Below, one piece after another: positions 1 through 7,889 of a stretch of DNA of 31,856 nt. Source of the DNA: Geobacter sp. (GTDB lineage: Bacteria > Desulfobacterota > Desulfuromonadia > Geobacterales > Geobacteraceae); assembly GCA_003490025.1 (NCBI GenBank), contig DNJC01000041.1, forward strand, positions 23,531 through 55,386, written 5' to 3'. Each line of letters begins with the position of its first letter. The stretch's first letter is position 1. A program made the position numbers and the translations under genes. Under the pieces are notes generated by a model. That model saw nothing but the letters and a program-made list of their open reading frames with translations, had not been told where the DNA came from and searched no databases.

Positions 1-27
1 GTGCTGGGAGTGCTGGGAGTGCTGCGA
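1..27. repeat. 9-bp tandem repeat at left edge
   Basis: Three units of period 9: GTGCTGGGA, GTGCTGGGA and a variant GTGCTGCGA. The array touches the window edge, so more copies may lie outside. It resembles in period, but not in sequence, the 9-bp arrays at 3575 and 7681. Confidence 0.7.
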
Positions 28-53
28 CCCTGCAGCATAAAGCTGCCGCTCGC

Positions 54-92
54 AAAAAAAGGGGGGCCTGTCCATCGACAGGCCCCCTTTTT
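54..92 (-). terminator. Rho-independent terminator of dctPQM
   Basis: A perfect 11-bp stem (62-72 with 77-87, arms GGGGGCCTGTC and GACAGGCCCCC) closes a 4-nt loop. Read on the minus strand it is followed by seven U (54-60 are A) and lies 20-50 bp past the dctM stop. On the plus strand the stem is followed by five T, so it can probably work in both directions and insulate whatever lies to the left. Confidence 0.9.
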
Positions 93-111
93 GTTTGCTT
101 GCGTCTCTATC

Positions 112-1491
112 CTAGTACCCCAGTGCGTGCGGCAGCCAGAGGGAGATGATCGGCACGTAGGTGACCAGCAGCATGAAGCCCAGCATCGCCATCAGCCAGG
201 GCCACACGGCCACCGTTAGTTCCGATATCCCCATCTTGGTTATCCCGCTCGCCACGTACAGGTTGAGGCCCACCGGCGGGTGGCACATGCCGACCTCCAT
301 GTTGACCGTGATCAGCACGCCGAAGTGGATCGGATCGATGCCGAGCTGCATAGCCACCGGGAAGAGGATCGGGGCGAGGATCAGGATGATGGAGGAGGGC
401 TCCATCACGTTTCCGGCCAGAAGCAGCAGCACGTTGGTGACCAGCAGGAACGGAACGATGCCCAGGTGATGCCCGATGATCCAGTCCGCCATGAGCTGCG
501 GGATCTGCTCGTGGGTCATCAGGAAGGAGAAGAGCACCGCGTTGGTGATGATGTAGAGCAGCATGGCCGACATGCTGGCGGAGTCGAGAAGCACCTTCGG
601 TATCTTCTTGAACGGGACGTCGCGGTAGACGAAGACGGCGATGACGAATGCGTACACCGCGCTCATGGCGGCCGCCTCGGTCGGGGTGAACAGGCCGCTG
701 TAGATGCCGCCCAGGACGATGACGATGAGGAGCAGACCCCAGACGCTCTCGCGGAACGCCTTGGCGCGCTCGCCCCAGGTGGCTTTCTGCATGCGGGGGT
801 AGTTGTTCTTCCTCGCCCTCCACCAGGAAACTGCCCCCAGGAGGGTAGCCAGCATCAGCCCCGGGACCACGCCGCCCATGAACATCGCGCCGACCGAGGA
901 GTTGGTGGCGACGCAGTAGATGACCATAGGGATGGAGGGAGGGATCAGGATGCCGAGCGAGCCGGAGGTGGTGATGACGCCGGCGCCGAAGCGTTTCGGG
1001 AAACCGGCGCGCACCATGGCGGGCAGCATGACCGAGCCGATCGCCACGACGGTTGCGGGGCTGGAGCCGGAAACGGCCGCGAAGAGGGCGCAGGCCATGA
1101 CCCCGGCCAGGGCCAGACCGCCGTGCCAGTGCCCCACCATGGAGGTGGCGAAGTTGATCATGCGCTTGGCCACGCCGCCGTGGGTCAGGAAGTTGCCGGC
1201 CAGGATGAAGAACGGGATCGCCATGATCTCGAACTTCTCGATGCCGGTGAAGAGCTTCATGGCGACCGCTTCCGTCGGCACGTTGGCGAAGAAGAAGAGG
1301 AAGGTGAGGACGGTGAGACCGAGGGCGATGGAGATCGGCATCCCGGTCAGCATGAGCGCGAGCAGCAGGGCAAAGACGATGCCGGTGCTGCCGAGCATGG
1401 CTATTGCTCCAAGCGCTACGGCGATGGCCAATAACCAGGTCGCCGTCTTCTTCTTGGAAAACTGCTCCCAGCCAGCTACTGCAGAACTCAT
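112..1491 (-). CDS. dctM: TRAP transporter large permease DctM
   Basis: This is the large membrane subunit of a TRAP uptake system, the ion-coupled channel that receives substrate from the DctP binding protein and works with DctQ. The 459-aa product is almost entirely hydrophobic helices. It has the DctM-family hallmark stretches GSSPATVVAIGSVMLP (about 167-182) and SGSLGILIPPSIPMVIY (about 201-217), and a late NMEVGMCHPPVGLNLY segment typical of the second repeat. At 459 aa it is somewhat longer than the usual ~430 because of about 30 extra N-terminal residues that include an additional hydrophobic segment. Its ATG overlaps the dctQ stop by 4 bp, so translation is probably coupled. A strong terminator follows. 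The substrate is likely a C4-dicarboxylate, inferred from the linked DctB/DctD-type regulators; sequence alone does not fix it. Confidence 0.93.
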   Translation of the reverse strand: MSSAVAGWEQFSKKKTATWLLAIAVALGAIAMLGSTGIVFALLLALMLTGMPISIALGLTVLTFLFFFANVPTEAVAMKLFTGIEKFEIMAIPFFILAGNFLTHGGVAKRMINFATSMVGHWHGGLALAGVMACALFAAVSGSSPATVVAIGSVMLPAMVRAGFPKRFGAGVITTSGSLGILIPPSIPMVIYCVATNSSVGAMFMGGVVPGLMLATLLGAVSWWRARKNNYPRMQKATWGERAKAFRESVWGLLLIVIVLGGIYSGLFTPTEAAAMSAVYAFVIAVFVYRDVPFKKIPKVLLDSASMSAMLLYIITNAVLFSFLMTHEQIPQLMADWIIGHHLGIVPFLLVTNVLLLLAGNVMEPSSIILILAPILFPVAMQLGIDPIHFGVLITVNMEVGMCHPPVGLNLYVASGITKMGISELTVAVWPWLMAMLGFMLLVTYVPIISLWLPHALGY

Positions 1492-2162
1492 TTCGCACCC
1501 CCATCTTTGCCGTCTTTTTCAAACTTGTGTTGTTCGTATTCTTCGAGCGCTTCCGTGGAATCCAGGACCGGCATCTCCTCGACCCCGTCCACGTGGGTGT
1601 GGTCGTGGTGCGGCAGCTCTCCGGTGCGCAGGAAGCCCAACCCGACCTGAAGGAAGCGGAAGCACATCAGGTACGACCCGAGCGGAACCGCCGAATAGAT
1701 GATCCAGGTCGGCCACTCCAGGTCAGGAGTGACAGGCCCTTCGTAGAGTTCACCCACGGCCATCCCCAGCTTGTTCAGCACGGCGTAGTGCATGCCGTTT
1801 TCCCAGACGAACTTGGCTCCCAGGGTGCCTATGAGGCCGGTGAAGAGCGCGCCGCCGAGGATGGCGATCACGACGGTGGTCTTGCGCCACGAATCCGGCA
1901 TGCGGGTCACGAGCACGTCGACCCCCACGTGTATGCCGGAGCGGACGCCGTAGGCGGCGCCGAACTTGGCCATCCAGACGAACATGTAGATGCAGAGTTC
2001 CTGGGCCCAGCTCATGTTGATGGTGAGCAGCCAGTCCTGCAGGCCGGGGATTGGCACGCCCGACAGATAACGATGGGCAACGGCAACGGCAATTATGAAC
2101 GTCGCTGCGCCGATGAGGAAGGTGATGATGATTTCCTCAAGGTGGTCAAGATACTTCATCAT
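1488..2162 (-). CDS. dctQ: TRAP transporter small permease DctQ
   Basis: Small four-helix membrane subunit of the TRAP transporter, partner of DctM. The 224-aa protein starts MMKYLDHLEEIIITFLIGAA and carries the family pattern of a short N-terminus, a helix, then SWAQELCIYMFVWMAKFGAAY (about residues 51-71) and RSGIHVGVDVL. It is longer than the usual 160-190 aa: about 50 C-terminal residues form a charged, non-membrane tail that contains HHDHTH followed by an acidic and lysine-rich stretch. That tail is an oddity of this copy. The stop overlaps the dctM start as ATGA. A hairpin separates it from dctP. Assignment rests on family pattern and position between dctP and dctM. Confidence 0.9.
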   Translation of the reverse strand: MMKYLDHLEEIIITFLIGAATFIIAVAVAHRYLSGVPIPGLQDWLLTINMSWAQELCIYMFVWMAKFGAAYGVRSGIHVGVDVLVTRMPDSWRKTTVVIAILGGALFTGLIGTLGAKFVWENGMHYAVLNKLGMAVGELYEGPVTPDLEWPTWIIYSAVPLGSYLMCFRFLQVGLGFLRTGELPHHDHTHVDGVEEMPVLDSTEALEEYEQHKFEKDGKDGGAK

Positions 2163-2185
2163 GATGGGCGTCTCCTGGAAATCTC

Positions 2186-2216
2186 GATAAAAGGCCGCTG
2201 CGTGGCCGCAGCGGCC
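2186..2216 (-). terminator. Intercistronic hairpin between dctP and dctQ
   Basis: A perfect 10-bp stem (2193-2202 with 2207-2216, arms GGCCGCTGCG and CGCAGCGGCC) with a 4-nt loop lies 24 bp past the dctP stop. In the minus-strand transcript it is followed by UUUUAUC, a short U-tract. It looks like a partial terminator or 3'-end stabiliser. In binding-protein operons such hairpins keep the periplasmic protein in excess over the permeases; that role here is inferred. Confidence 0.55.
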
Positions 2217-2240
2217 CCCATGTCACTTTGAAGCTTGGAA

Positions 2241-3251
2241 CTAGTTCGGGTTGTAGCCGGTGGCCGCGTAGACTTCCTTCACTACGTCTGCTCCGATGCG
2301 TGCCGTGTGCTCCTTGTGCGCCTTGTCCATGGTCTTCTTCCAGACCGCGCGCTCCTGCGGGGTGAGCGTGATCAGCTGGCTGCGACCGGACTTCTTGACC
2401 GCCGCCAGGGCGTCGTCGTTGTCCTTCTTGGCGACGTCGTTGGCGTACTTGGTTGCGTCTTTCATGCAGCCTTCCAGGATGGTGCGGATGTCGGCCGGCA
2501 GCCCAGCCCAGAACTTCTTGTTCACGATGACCGCATAGCCCAAGTAGCCGTGGTCGGAGAGGGTCACGTACTTCTGAACCTCGTGCATCTTCTGGGTGTA
2601 GAGGTTGGACGGCGGGTTCTCGGTGCCGTTGACGACGCCGGTCTGCAGCGCCTGGTACACCTCGGAGAAAGCGAGCACCTGCGGGTTGGCGCCCATGGAG
2701 CGCATCTGGGTGTCGAGCACCTTGGAGGACTGGATGCGCATCTTCTGCCCCTTGAAATCTTCCGGGGTCTTGAGCGGCTTGTTGGCGCTCATCACCTTGA
2801 ACCCGTTATCCCAGTAGGCGAGACCGAGGATCCCTTTTGCTTCGAGCTTCTTGAGGAGTTTGGCGCCTACCGGACCCTGGGTCACCTTGTGCAGTTCCTG
2901 GTAGTTGTCGAAGATGAAGGGGAGGTCGAACACTTCGAATTCCTTCACGCCCAGCGGGGCGAACTTAGCCAGCGACGGAGCCAGCATCTGTACCGCGCCA
3001 AGCTGCAGTGCCTCCATCTCTTCCTTGTCCTTGTAGAGCTGGCTGTTGGGGTACACCTCGATCTTCACCCGCCCCTTGGTGCGCTCCTCCGCGATCTTCT
3101 TGAAGTAGTCGGCGGACTGCCCTTTGGGGGTGTGCTGTGCGACGACATGGCTGAACTTGATCACTATCGGTGCCGGCGCAGCAATGGCGGTCATCGGCAG
3201 GGCAAGCGCTGCCATCATGGCCAAACTTTTAAAACATCCCTTCAGGTTCAT
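2241..3251 (-). CDS. dctP: TRAP substrate-binding protein DctP
   Basis: Periplasmic solute receptor of the TRAP system. The 336-aa product has a Sec signal peptide (Lys near the N-terminus, hydrophobic core 9-24, probable cleavage after AIA around 25) and a mature start PAPIVIKFSHVVAQHTPKGQ, the normal DctP opening. Conserved substrate-site features follow: GQKMRIQSS (the Arg that pairs with the ligand carboxylate in this family, about residue 171), FSEVYQALQTGVVNGTENPP and GYAVIVNKKFW. Length is typical. A very strong ribosome site, AAGGAGGAAC, precedes the ATG. It is first in the dctPQM operon, about 110 bp downstream of a consensus sigma-54 promoter. Ligand is inferred to be a C4-dicarboxylate or similar carboxylate from the DctB/DctD-like regulators next door. 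Confidence 0.94.
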   Translation of the reverse strand: MNLKGCFKSLAMMAALALPMTAIAAPAPIVIKFSHVVAQHTPKGQSADYFKKIAEERTKGRVKIEVYPNSQLYKDKEEMEALQLGAVQMLAPSLAKFAPLGVKEFEVFDLPFIFDNYQELHKVTQGPVGAKLLKKLEAKGILGLAYWDNGFKVMSANKPLKTPEDFKGQKMRIQSSKVLDTQMRSMGANPQVLAFSEVYQALQTGVVNGTENPPSNLYTQKMHEVQKYVTLSDHGYLGYAVIVNKKFWAGLPADIRTILEGCMKDATKYANDVAKKDNDDALAAVKKSGRSQLITLTPQERAVWKKTMDKAHKEHTARIGADVVKEVYAATGYNPN

Positions 3252-3360
3252 AGGTGTTCCTCCTTGGTTGGTGTGCTGTGTGTTGTAAATGTTTAATTAA
3301 TTGTCGGGACGTTGTGGCCTGCTGCTAAAGTTGCGATGCGTATACGATACATTGTTATAT

Positions 3361-3376
3361 TGCAACTGCGGTGCCA
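3361..3376 (-). promoter_or_regulatory. Sigma-54 (-24/-12) promoter of dctPQM
   Basis: Read on the minus strand the site is TGGCACCGCAGTTGCA, an exact match to the RpoN consensus TGGCAC-N5-TTGCA with the invariant GG and GC correctly spaced. It lies 110 bp before the dctP ATG and points at it. The adjacent gene pair encodes an NtrC-type activator with the sigma-54 contact loop, so promoter and activator match. Confidence 0.88.
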
Positions 3377-3389
3377 TTCATTAACTGCT

Positions 3390-3484
3390 GCAACTATCCG
3401 TTTTCTTTAAGGTGGTGCTGGCAGAATAACGGTTGAGAGTGGCGGAGGTGGCCGAAATTCGCCACCGGGATGGCGGATAGTTGC
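3390..3484. promoter_or_regulatory. Candidate upstream activator sites for DctD-like regulator
   Basis: Two nested dyads lie 14-110 bp upstream of the sigma-54 promoter. An exact 11-bp inverted repeat, GCAACTATCCG (3390-3400) and CGGATAGTTGC (3474-3484), encloses a second dyad GGTGGC-N8-GCCACC (3447-3452 and 3461-3466). Position and symmetry fit enhancer sites for a dimeric NtrC-family activator, but which dyad is bound is not known. The rest of the 407-bp gap (3252-3658) holds the dctP ribosome site and the tandem repeat at 3575; no gene was seen in it. Confidence 0.5.
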
Positions 3485-3574
3485 CAGAACATGGGGTGGG
3501 AGGATGATTAGCAAATAGAGGGTGCGTCGGGCGGGAAGGCGTTGGGGTGGTTGGGGTTGGTTAATCTGGGAGGT

Positions 3575-3653
3575 GTGGGAAGTATGGGAAGTATGGGAAG
3601 TATGGGAAGTATGGGAAGTATGGGAAGTATGGGAAGTATGGGAAGTACTTCCC
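3575..3653. repeat. 9-bp tandem repeat (ATGGGAAGT) next to dctD
   Basis: Eight head-to-tail 9-bp units run from 3575 to 3646: one GTGGGAAGT then seven identical ATGGGAAGT. The last unit joins a mirrored ACTTCCC, making a perfect 14-bp palindrome GGGAAGTACTTCCC at 3640-3653. The array ends 6 bp past the dctD stop codon. A short open frame can be read through it but has no support as a gene. Confidence 0.9.
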
Positions 3654-3658
3654 TCGGT

Positions 3659-5038
3659 TTACAGCCCGTACTTGTCCATCTTGTAGCGCAGGGTGCCGCG
3701 CGGGATCTTGAGGTTGGCAGCTGTTTGCAAGACGTTTCCTCCCGCTTTCCGGAGGGCCTGCTGGATCAGGGCTTTCTCGATGTTGCAGATCGCCTCCTCA
3801 AGCCCCAACCCTGCTGGCATCGCAACTGCGGGCAGCGCTCCCTCCGCTGCGGCGGCGTCGCTGAAATGCGCATTCCTGATTTCCGCCGGCAGGTGCTCGG
3901 GCAAGAGGGTGGGACCGCTTCGCATGATGCAGATGCGCTCGATGACGTTTCTGAGTTCCCGGACGTTTCCGGGCCAGGCGTACTGCATCATCAGCTGTTC
4001 GGCCTCGGGTGAAACATCCCGGAACCCGCGCCCGAAGGCCCGGCTGAAGCTGTCCAGGAAGTAGCCGGCGAGAGCGGCGATGTCGGAGGTCCGCTCGCGC
4101 AGGGGCGGGATATGGATGGGGAAGACGTTCAGGCGGTAGAACAGATCCTCGCGGAAGCTCTTCTCCGCTATGCGCTGCAACAGGTCCCGGTTGGTCGCGG
4201 CGATGACGCGGACGTCTATGTCGATGTCCTTGACGGCGCCCACCCGGCGTATGGTCCTCTCCTGCAGCACGCGCAAAAGCTTCGCCTGCATCGCCATGTC
4301 CATCTCGCCGATCTCGTCCAGAAAGATGGTCCCTCCGTGCGCCTCCTCGAAGAGTCCCTTCTTCCTGCCGCTGGCGCCGGTGAAGGATCCCTTCTCGTGC
4401 CCGAACAGTTCGCTCTCAAGAAGCGAGGCCGGGATGGAGGCGCAGTTGATGGCTATGAAGTGGGCGTCCTTCCTGTCGGAGAGGTCGTGAATGGCACGGG
4501 CCACCAGCTCCTTGCCGGTACCCGACTCCCCGGTGATGAGGACGGTGGAGGGGATGCGGGCGATCTCCCTGACCTGGACGGCCAGTTCGTTGAAGGCGTC
4601 GCTTTTGCCGATGATGGGGGAGCGGCCGGGGAGGGAGCCGTCGCCGCGCTTGAGCTTGCGCACCTCGCGCTTGAGGGTCTGGGTCTGCAGGGCGAGCTTC
4701 ACGATCAGCCTGAGGGCGTCGGCCTTGAACGGCTTCTTCATGTAGTGGAAGGCGCCGAGCTTGAGAGACTCCACCGCCGTTTCCACCGAACCGTAGCCGG
4801 TGATGATGATCACCAGCAGGTCGGGATCGAGTTCCTTCAGCGCCTTCAAGACGTCGATGCCGTCCTCGGTCCCGAGGTTGAGGTCGAGCAGGGCGAGGTC
4901 GATCTCCTCAGAGGCCACGAGGTCGCGGGCCTGCTTCCCGGAGGCGGCCGCATGGACCTCGAATCCCTCGGAAGAGAGGATGCGCTGGACATTTTCACAG
5001 ATGAAGGCTTCGTCGTCTATTATGAGTATCTTTTCCAT
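3659..5038 (-). CDS. dctD: DctD-like sigma-54 response regulator
   Basis: NtrC-family two-component activator of RpoN promoters, 459 aa. A receiver domain occupies 1-120 with the acidic pocket IIDDE and phosphoacceptor D52 (LLDLNL). The AAA+ domain follows: Walker A GESGTGKE at 170-177, the sigma-54 contact loop as GSFTGA at 217-222 (usual form GAFTGA), Walker B GGTIFLDEIGEM at 235-246 and the arginine-finger region YRLNVFPIHIPPLRER (about 301-316). A Fis-type helix-turn-helix closes the protein (about 425-455, NVLQTAANLKIPRGTLRYK). The open frame continues upstream into dctB; I chose the ATG at 5038 because MEKILIIDDE is the normal receiver start and GAAGGAAA sits 5-12 bp before it. It is 20 bp downstream of the sensor kinase. 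The likely target is the sigma-54 promoter of dctPQM. Confidence 0.92.
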   Translation of the reverse strand: MEKILIIDDEAFICENVQRILSSEGFEVHAAASGKQARDLVASEEIDLALLDLNLGTEDGIDVLKALKELDPDLLVIIITGYGSVETAVESLKLGAFHYMKKPFKADALRLIVKLALQTQTLKREVRKLKRGDGSLPGRSPIIGKSDAFNELAVQVREIARIPSTVLITGESGTGKELVARAIHDLSDRKDAHFIAINCASIPASLLESELFGHEKGSFTGASGRKKGLFEEAHGGTIFLDEIGEMDMAMQAKLLRVLQERTIRRVGAVKDIDIDVRVIAATNRDLLQRIAEKSFREDLFYRLNVFPIHIPPLRERTSDIAALAGYFLDSFSRAFGRGFRDVSPEAEQLMMQYAWPGNVRELRNVIERICIMRSGPTLLPEHLPAEIRNAHFSDAAAAEGALPAVAMPAGLGLEEAICNIEKALIQQALRKAGGNVLQTAANLKIPRGTLRYKMDKYGL

Positions 5039-5058
5039 GGTTTCCTTCGTTTCCGCCC

Positions 5059-7557
5059 CTAGCCCTCCGGGAGAATCGGCAACTCTATGGTGAAGCGTGT
5101 CCCTTCTCCCGGCCTGCTCTGCACCCTGATCTTTCCTTGATGCTCTTCCACTACGCGCTGCGATATCGAGAGCCCCAGACCGGTTCCGGCCCCCTTCCTG
5201 GTGAAGAAGGGCTCGAAGATCAGGGGGATATCCTCCGCCGCGATCCCCGGGCCGTCGTCGCTTACGGTTATCACGGCCTCCTCGCCGCGCAGCTCGGTCG
5301 CGACGCTGATGCGTCCTCCATCCGGCAGCGCCTCCAGGGCGTTCCTGATGATGTTGAGCACGGCCTGCTTGATCTTCTCGGGATCGATCCGGAAGGGGGG
5401 GATGTCTCCCTGCTCCATGGCGAGCCGCACCCGCTGCCTCTCGCACGGGCGCCGCATCAGGAGAACCGTGTCGCTCACCAGGCGGTTCAGGTCGCACTCC
5501 CGGAAATCGGCACGGGCAGGGGAGGAGTAGTTCAAAAGGGCCGTGATCAGCTTCTCCACCCGTTCGATCTCGGCGAGCGCCTTCTTTATCATCTCCTTGT
5601 CGTCGTAGCTGGCGCCCGCCTGGTCGTGCAGGTCGTCCAGCAAAAGCGAAATCCCGGTGAGCGGATTCCTGACCTCGTGGGCGATACCCGCCGAGAGTTT
5701 GCCCAGCGAGGCGAGCCGGTCCAGGCGCATCATCTCCTCGCGCAGCTTCTCCTTTTCCGTCTCGTTCCTGAGCGTGACGGTCAGCCCTTTCTCGGCGTCG
5801 TGCCCGATGGGGAAGAACCCGACGTCGAAATGGGTCATCCCGGCGCCGCGGTCGAAGCGGAAAGGCTCGCGTCCGTAACCTGAGTGCCTGGCTAGCACCT
5901 GCGCCACCCGCTCGCTGAGACCGGTCCACCCCCTGAACACCTCGCTGTAATGCATGTCGCCGTGTATCGCGTCCCCGAGGAAAAGCCGGCCGGTCCCGTT
6001 GATGGAGGTGAGGCGCCCCTCGGGCGAGAAGGTGATGATGCCGCTGGAGATACTCTCCAGGACGCTCTCCTTGAAATTCCTCTCGTCGAGGATCTCCAAC
6101 CTGGATTTGCGCAGCTCTTCCAGCGTCGAGAGAATGCTCTGCTTGCGCCGCTCGAGCTCGTCGGCCATGTAGTTGAAGGTGCTGGCCAGTACGCCGATCT
6201 CGTCGGCGGAGGTGACCGCCACCCTGACGTGGCTGTCACCCTCGGCAAGCTTCCCGGCCCCCTCGGTCAGGTGGCGCAGCGGAACGCTGATGCCGCGGGA
6301 CAGAAGCCACGCCGAAAGGGCCGACAGCAGCGCGGTCGCCAGGATGATGGCGGCGCTCATCTTGCTGTAGTCGCCGAGCTGCCTGTTGATGAGCCGGCTC
6401 CCCTTGCGTGACGCCTGGTGGAACTGGTCCATCTGGAAGCCGATGGTGACGGCGCCGAAGATGCCGTGCCTGGCGTAGTCGCCGGTATCGTAGAATATCG
6501 GCGCGTAGGCCATGACCTTCTTGGCGCGACCGACGTTGGTGATGTCGACCGACCCTTCCTCCTTTTTCCGTACCGCCGCCGCGACCTTCGGGTAGCTCGG
6601 GTGGATGAACCCTGCCTGGTCCAGGTTGTAGGGGATGCGGCCGGCCTCTATGTCGGCCTCGCTTGAGCGCGCCGTGTAAGGCGGCACCAGCTTTCCGTTC
6701 TGGTCCACGCCGCGGATGTCCCAGAATTTCGGGTGCGTGATGATCCACCCCTCGTCGTCGAACAGGAAGGCGTAGTTGCCGCTTTTATAGGAGGGGAAGA
6801 GGGTGGCGGCGCTGCCGGGGTTCACGTGCTGGGTGAACTCCATCAGGTGCCGGTGGTCGAGCGAGATCACCACCATCCCCGTGAAGGCGCCGCGCTTGTC
6901 GAAAACGGGCGATCCGAATCTGATCACGCCCTGGTAGCTCTTGCCGTCGTAGGCGTCTTCCGGCTCCTTGGCCCCGGCCAGCTGCTCCTGCTTGGAGATG
7001 TGGAAGCCGGTCAGGTGGGAAACATAGATTTCGCCGCGTTTCAAGGCGCTGATCCTGTCGAAATAGTCCTCGCTCTTGAATTCCGTTTTGGCTGGCTTGG
7101 AGACGTCGCGCAGCTCCGACTGCGGCACGAAGGCGCCGTTGCGGATCACCACGCGCTCCATTCCGCTGCTGTCGATGATGGCTATAGAACGGTAGATGGG
7201 GAGGAACTCGTGGGTTCCCTGTGCGGCCGTGGAGCTGCCGCCGCGCTGCCACACTTCGCTCAGGCGGCTCTGGTAGAAGTCGAGCAGGGTGGAGCGGTCC
7301 AGGCGGGACCGCGAAAGAAACAGCAGATCGCACTCACACTGGTGCAGGAAGTCCTTGATCGTTTCCGCCAGCTCCCTTGCCCGCATCTGCAGCGACTCGG
7401 TGGCCTGGGTGTCGTCGGACTCGGCGATCTCGGCGGTCAGACGCGTGCTTATCGACTGCAGGTTCACCAGCAGAATCGACGACGACACGAAGAGGGGCAG
7501 CAGCGAAAGAAGCAGCGTTATGACCAGGATCTTTTTGAAAATGGTGAAGCGCGGCAA
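5059..7557 (-). CDS. dctB: DctB-like membrane sensor histidine kinase
   Basis: Membrane sensor kinase of 832 aa that should phosphorylate the adjacent DctD-like regulator. Visible order: transmembrane helix 9-31; a ~360-residue periplasmic region with Cache-like features; second helix 402-420; HAMP 416-470 (ending in ADEIGVLASTFNYMADEL); a PAS-like segment 490-600; dimerisation/phosphoacceptor helix with H627 in AHEVRNPLTG; and an ATPase domain with N-box NIIRNALEALPDGG (about 735-748), G1 SDDGPGI (766-772) and G2 GTGLGLSIS (791-799). All catalytic boxes are intact. The start is a TTG (MPRFTIFKK); in-frame upstream sequence reaches a TAA without ATG or GTG, and GGGGGT lies just before the TTG. 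The large double-helix-bounded sensor region is consistent with dicarboxylate sensing, but the ligand is inferred. Confidence 0.9.
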   Translation of the reverse strand: MPRFTIFKKILVITLLLSLLPLFVSSSILLVNLQSISTRLTAEIAESDDTQATESLQMRARELAETIKDFLHQCECDLLFLSRSRLDRSTLLDFYQSRLSEVWQRGGSSTAAQGTHEFLPIYRSIAIIDSSGMERVVIRNGAFVPQSELRDVSKPAKTEFKSEDYFDRISALKRGEIYVSHLTGFHISKQEQLAGAKEPEDAYDGKSYQGVIRFGSPVFDKRGAFTGMVVISLDHRHLMEFTQHVNPGSAATLFPSYKSGNYAFLFDDEGWIITHPKFWDIRGVDQNGKLVPPYTARSSEADIEAGRIPYNLDQAGFIHPSYPKVAAAVRKKEEGSVDITNVGRAKKVMAYAPIFYDTGDYARHGIFGAVTIGFQMDQFHQASRKGSRLINRQLGDYSKMSAAIILATALLSALSAWLLSRGISVPLRHLTEGAGKLAEGDSHVRVAVTSADEIGVLASTFNYMADELERRKQSILSTLEELRKSRLEILDERNFKESVLESISSGIITFSPEGRLTSINGTGRLFLGDAIHGDMHYSEVFRGWTGLSERVAQVLARHSGYGREPFRFDRGAGMTHFDVGFFPIGHDAEKGLTVTLRNETEKEKLREEMMRLDRLASLGKLSAGIAHEVRNPLTGISLLLDDLHDQAGASYDDKEMIKKALAEIERVEKLITALLNYSSPARADFRECDLNRLVSDTVLLMRRPCERQRVRLAMEQGDIPPFRIDPEKIKQAVLNIIRNALEALPDGGRISVATELRGEEAVITVSDDGPGIAAEDIPLIFEPFFTRKGAGTGLGLSISQRVVEEHQGKIRVQSRPGEGTRFTIELPILPEG

Positions 7558-7680
7558 GAAGACCCCCAGGGTTCGTGGTACGGCGGACCCGGCGCCGTAA
7601 GTCAGGACCGCAGGTTAGCATAAAAGGCGGTATCGGAATAGTGTTCGTTTTTTCGGGTCGGCAGGGCGGTAGGGGAGGGG

Positions 7681-7765
7681 ATGGGAATTATGGGAAGAAT
7701 GGGAAGAATGGGAATTATGGGAATTATGGGAATTATGGGAATTATGGGAATTATGGGAATTATGG
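7681..7765. repeat. 9-bp tandem repeat (ATGGGAATT) upstream of dctB
   Basis: Nine 9-bp units, ATGGGAATT with two ATGGGAAGA variants near the left end, then a partial unit. The consensus ATGGGAANT is the same as in the array at 3575, so the dctBD pair is bracketed by related arrays. The surrounding gap (7558-7889, 332 bp) also has a candidate promoter for the decarboxylase; no gene is seen in it. Confidence 0.9.
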
Positions 7766-7816
7766 TGATCCCGGAGGGGCGGCCGGCACGGCGACCTGCG
7801 CTGGGGCCGTTTTGTG

Positions 7817-7845
7817 TTGACTTGGCTGCGGGGGTGCTTTAAAAA
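7817..7845 (+). promoter_or_regulatory. Candidate sigma-70 promoter for ubiD-like gene
   Basis: TTGACT (7817-7822), a 17-bp spacer and TAAAAA (7840-7845), about 45 bp before the decarboxylase start. The -35 matches five of six positions and the -10 four of six. No experimental support. Confidence 0.4.
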
Positions 7846-7889
7846 TATCCCGATGTGATATCAGCCATGAAGTGACGGCGGAGGGTTGT

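Noticed and set aside
3542..4012. Plus-strand ORF encoding a repeated Gly-Ser-Met tract
   Set aside because: It is just translation of the 9-bp array and of the antisense of dctD.
3659..5929. DctD frame extending 297 codons further upstream, suggesting a kinase-regulator fusion
   Set aside because: The extension lies in another frame of the kinase gene and is nonsense; the ATG at 5038 has a ribosome site and starts a normal receiver domain.
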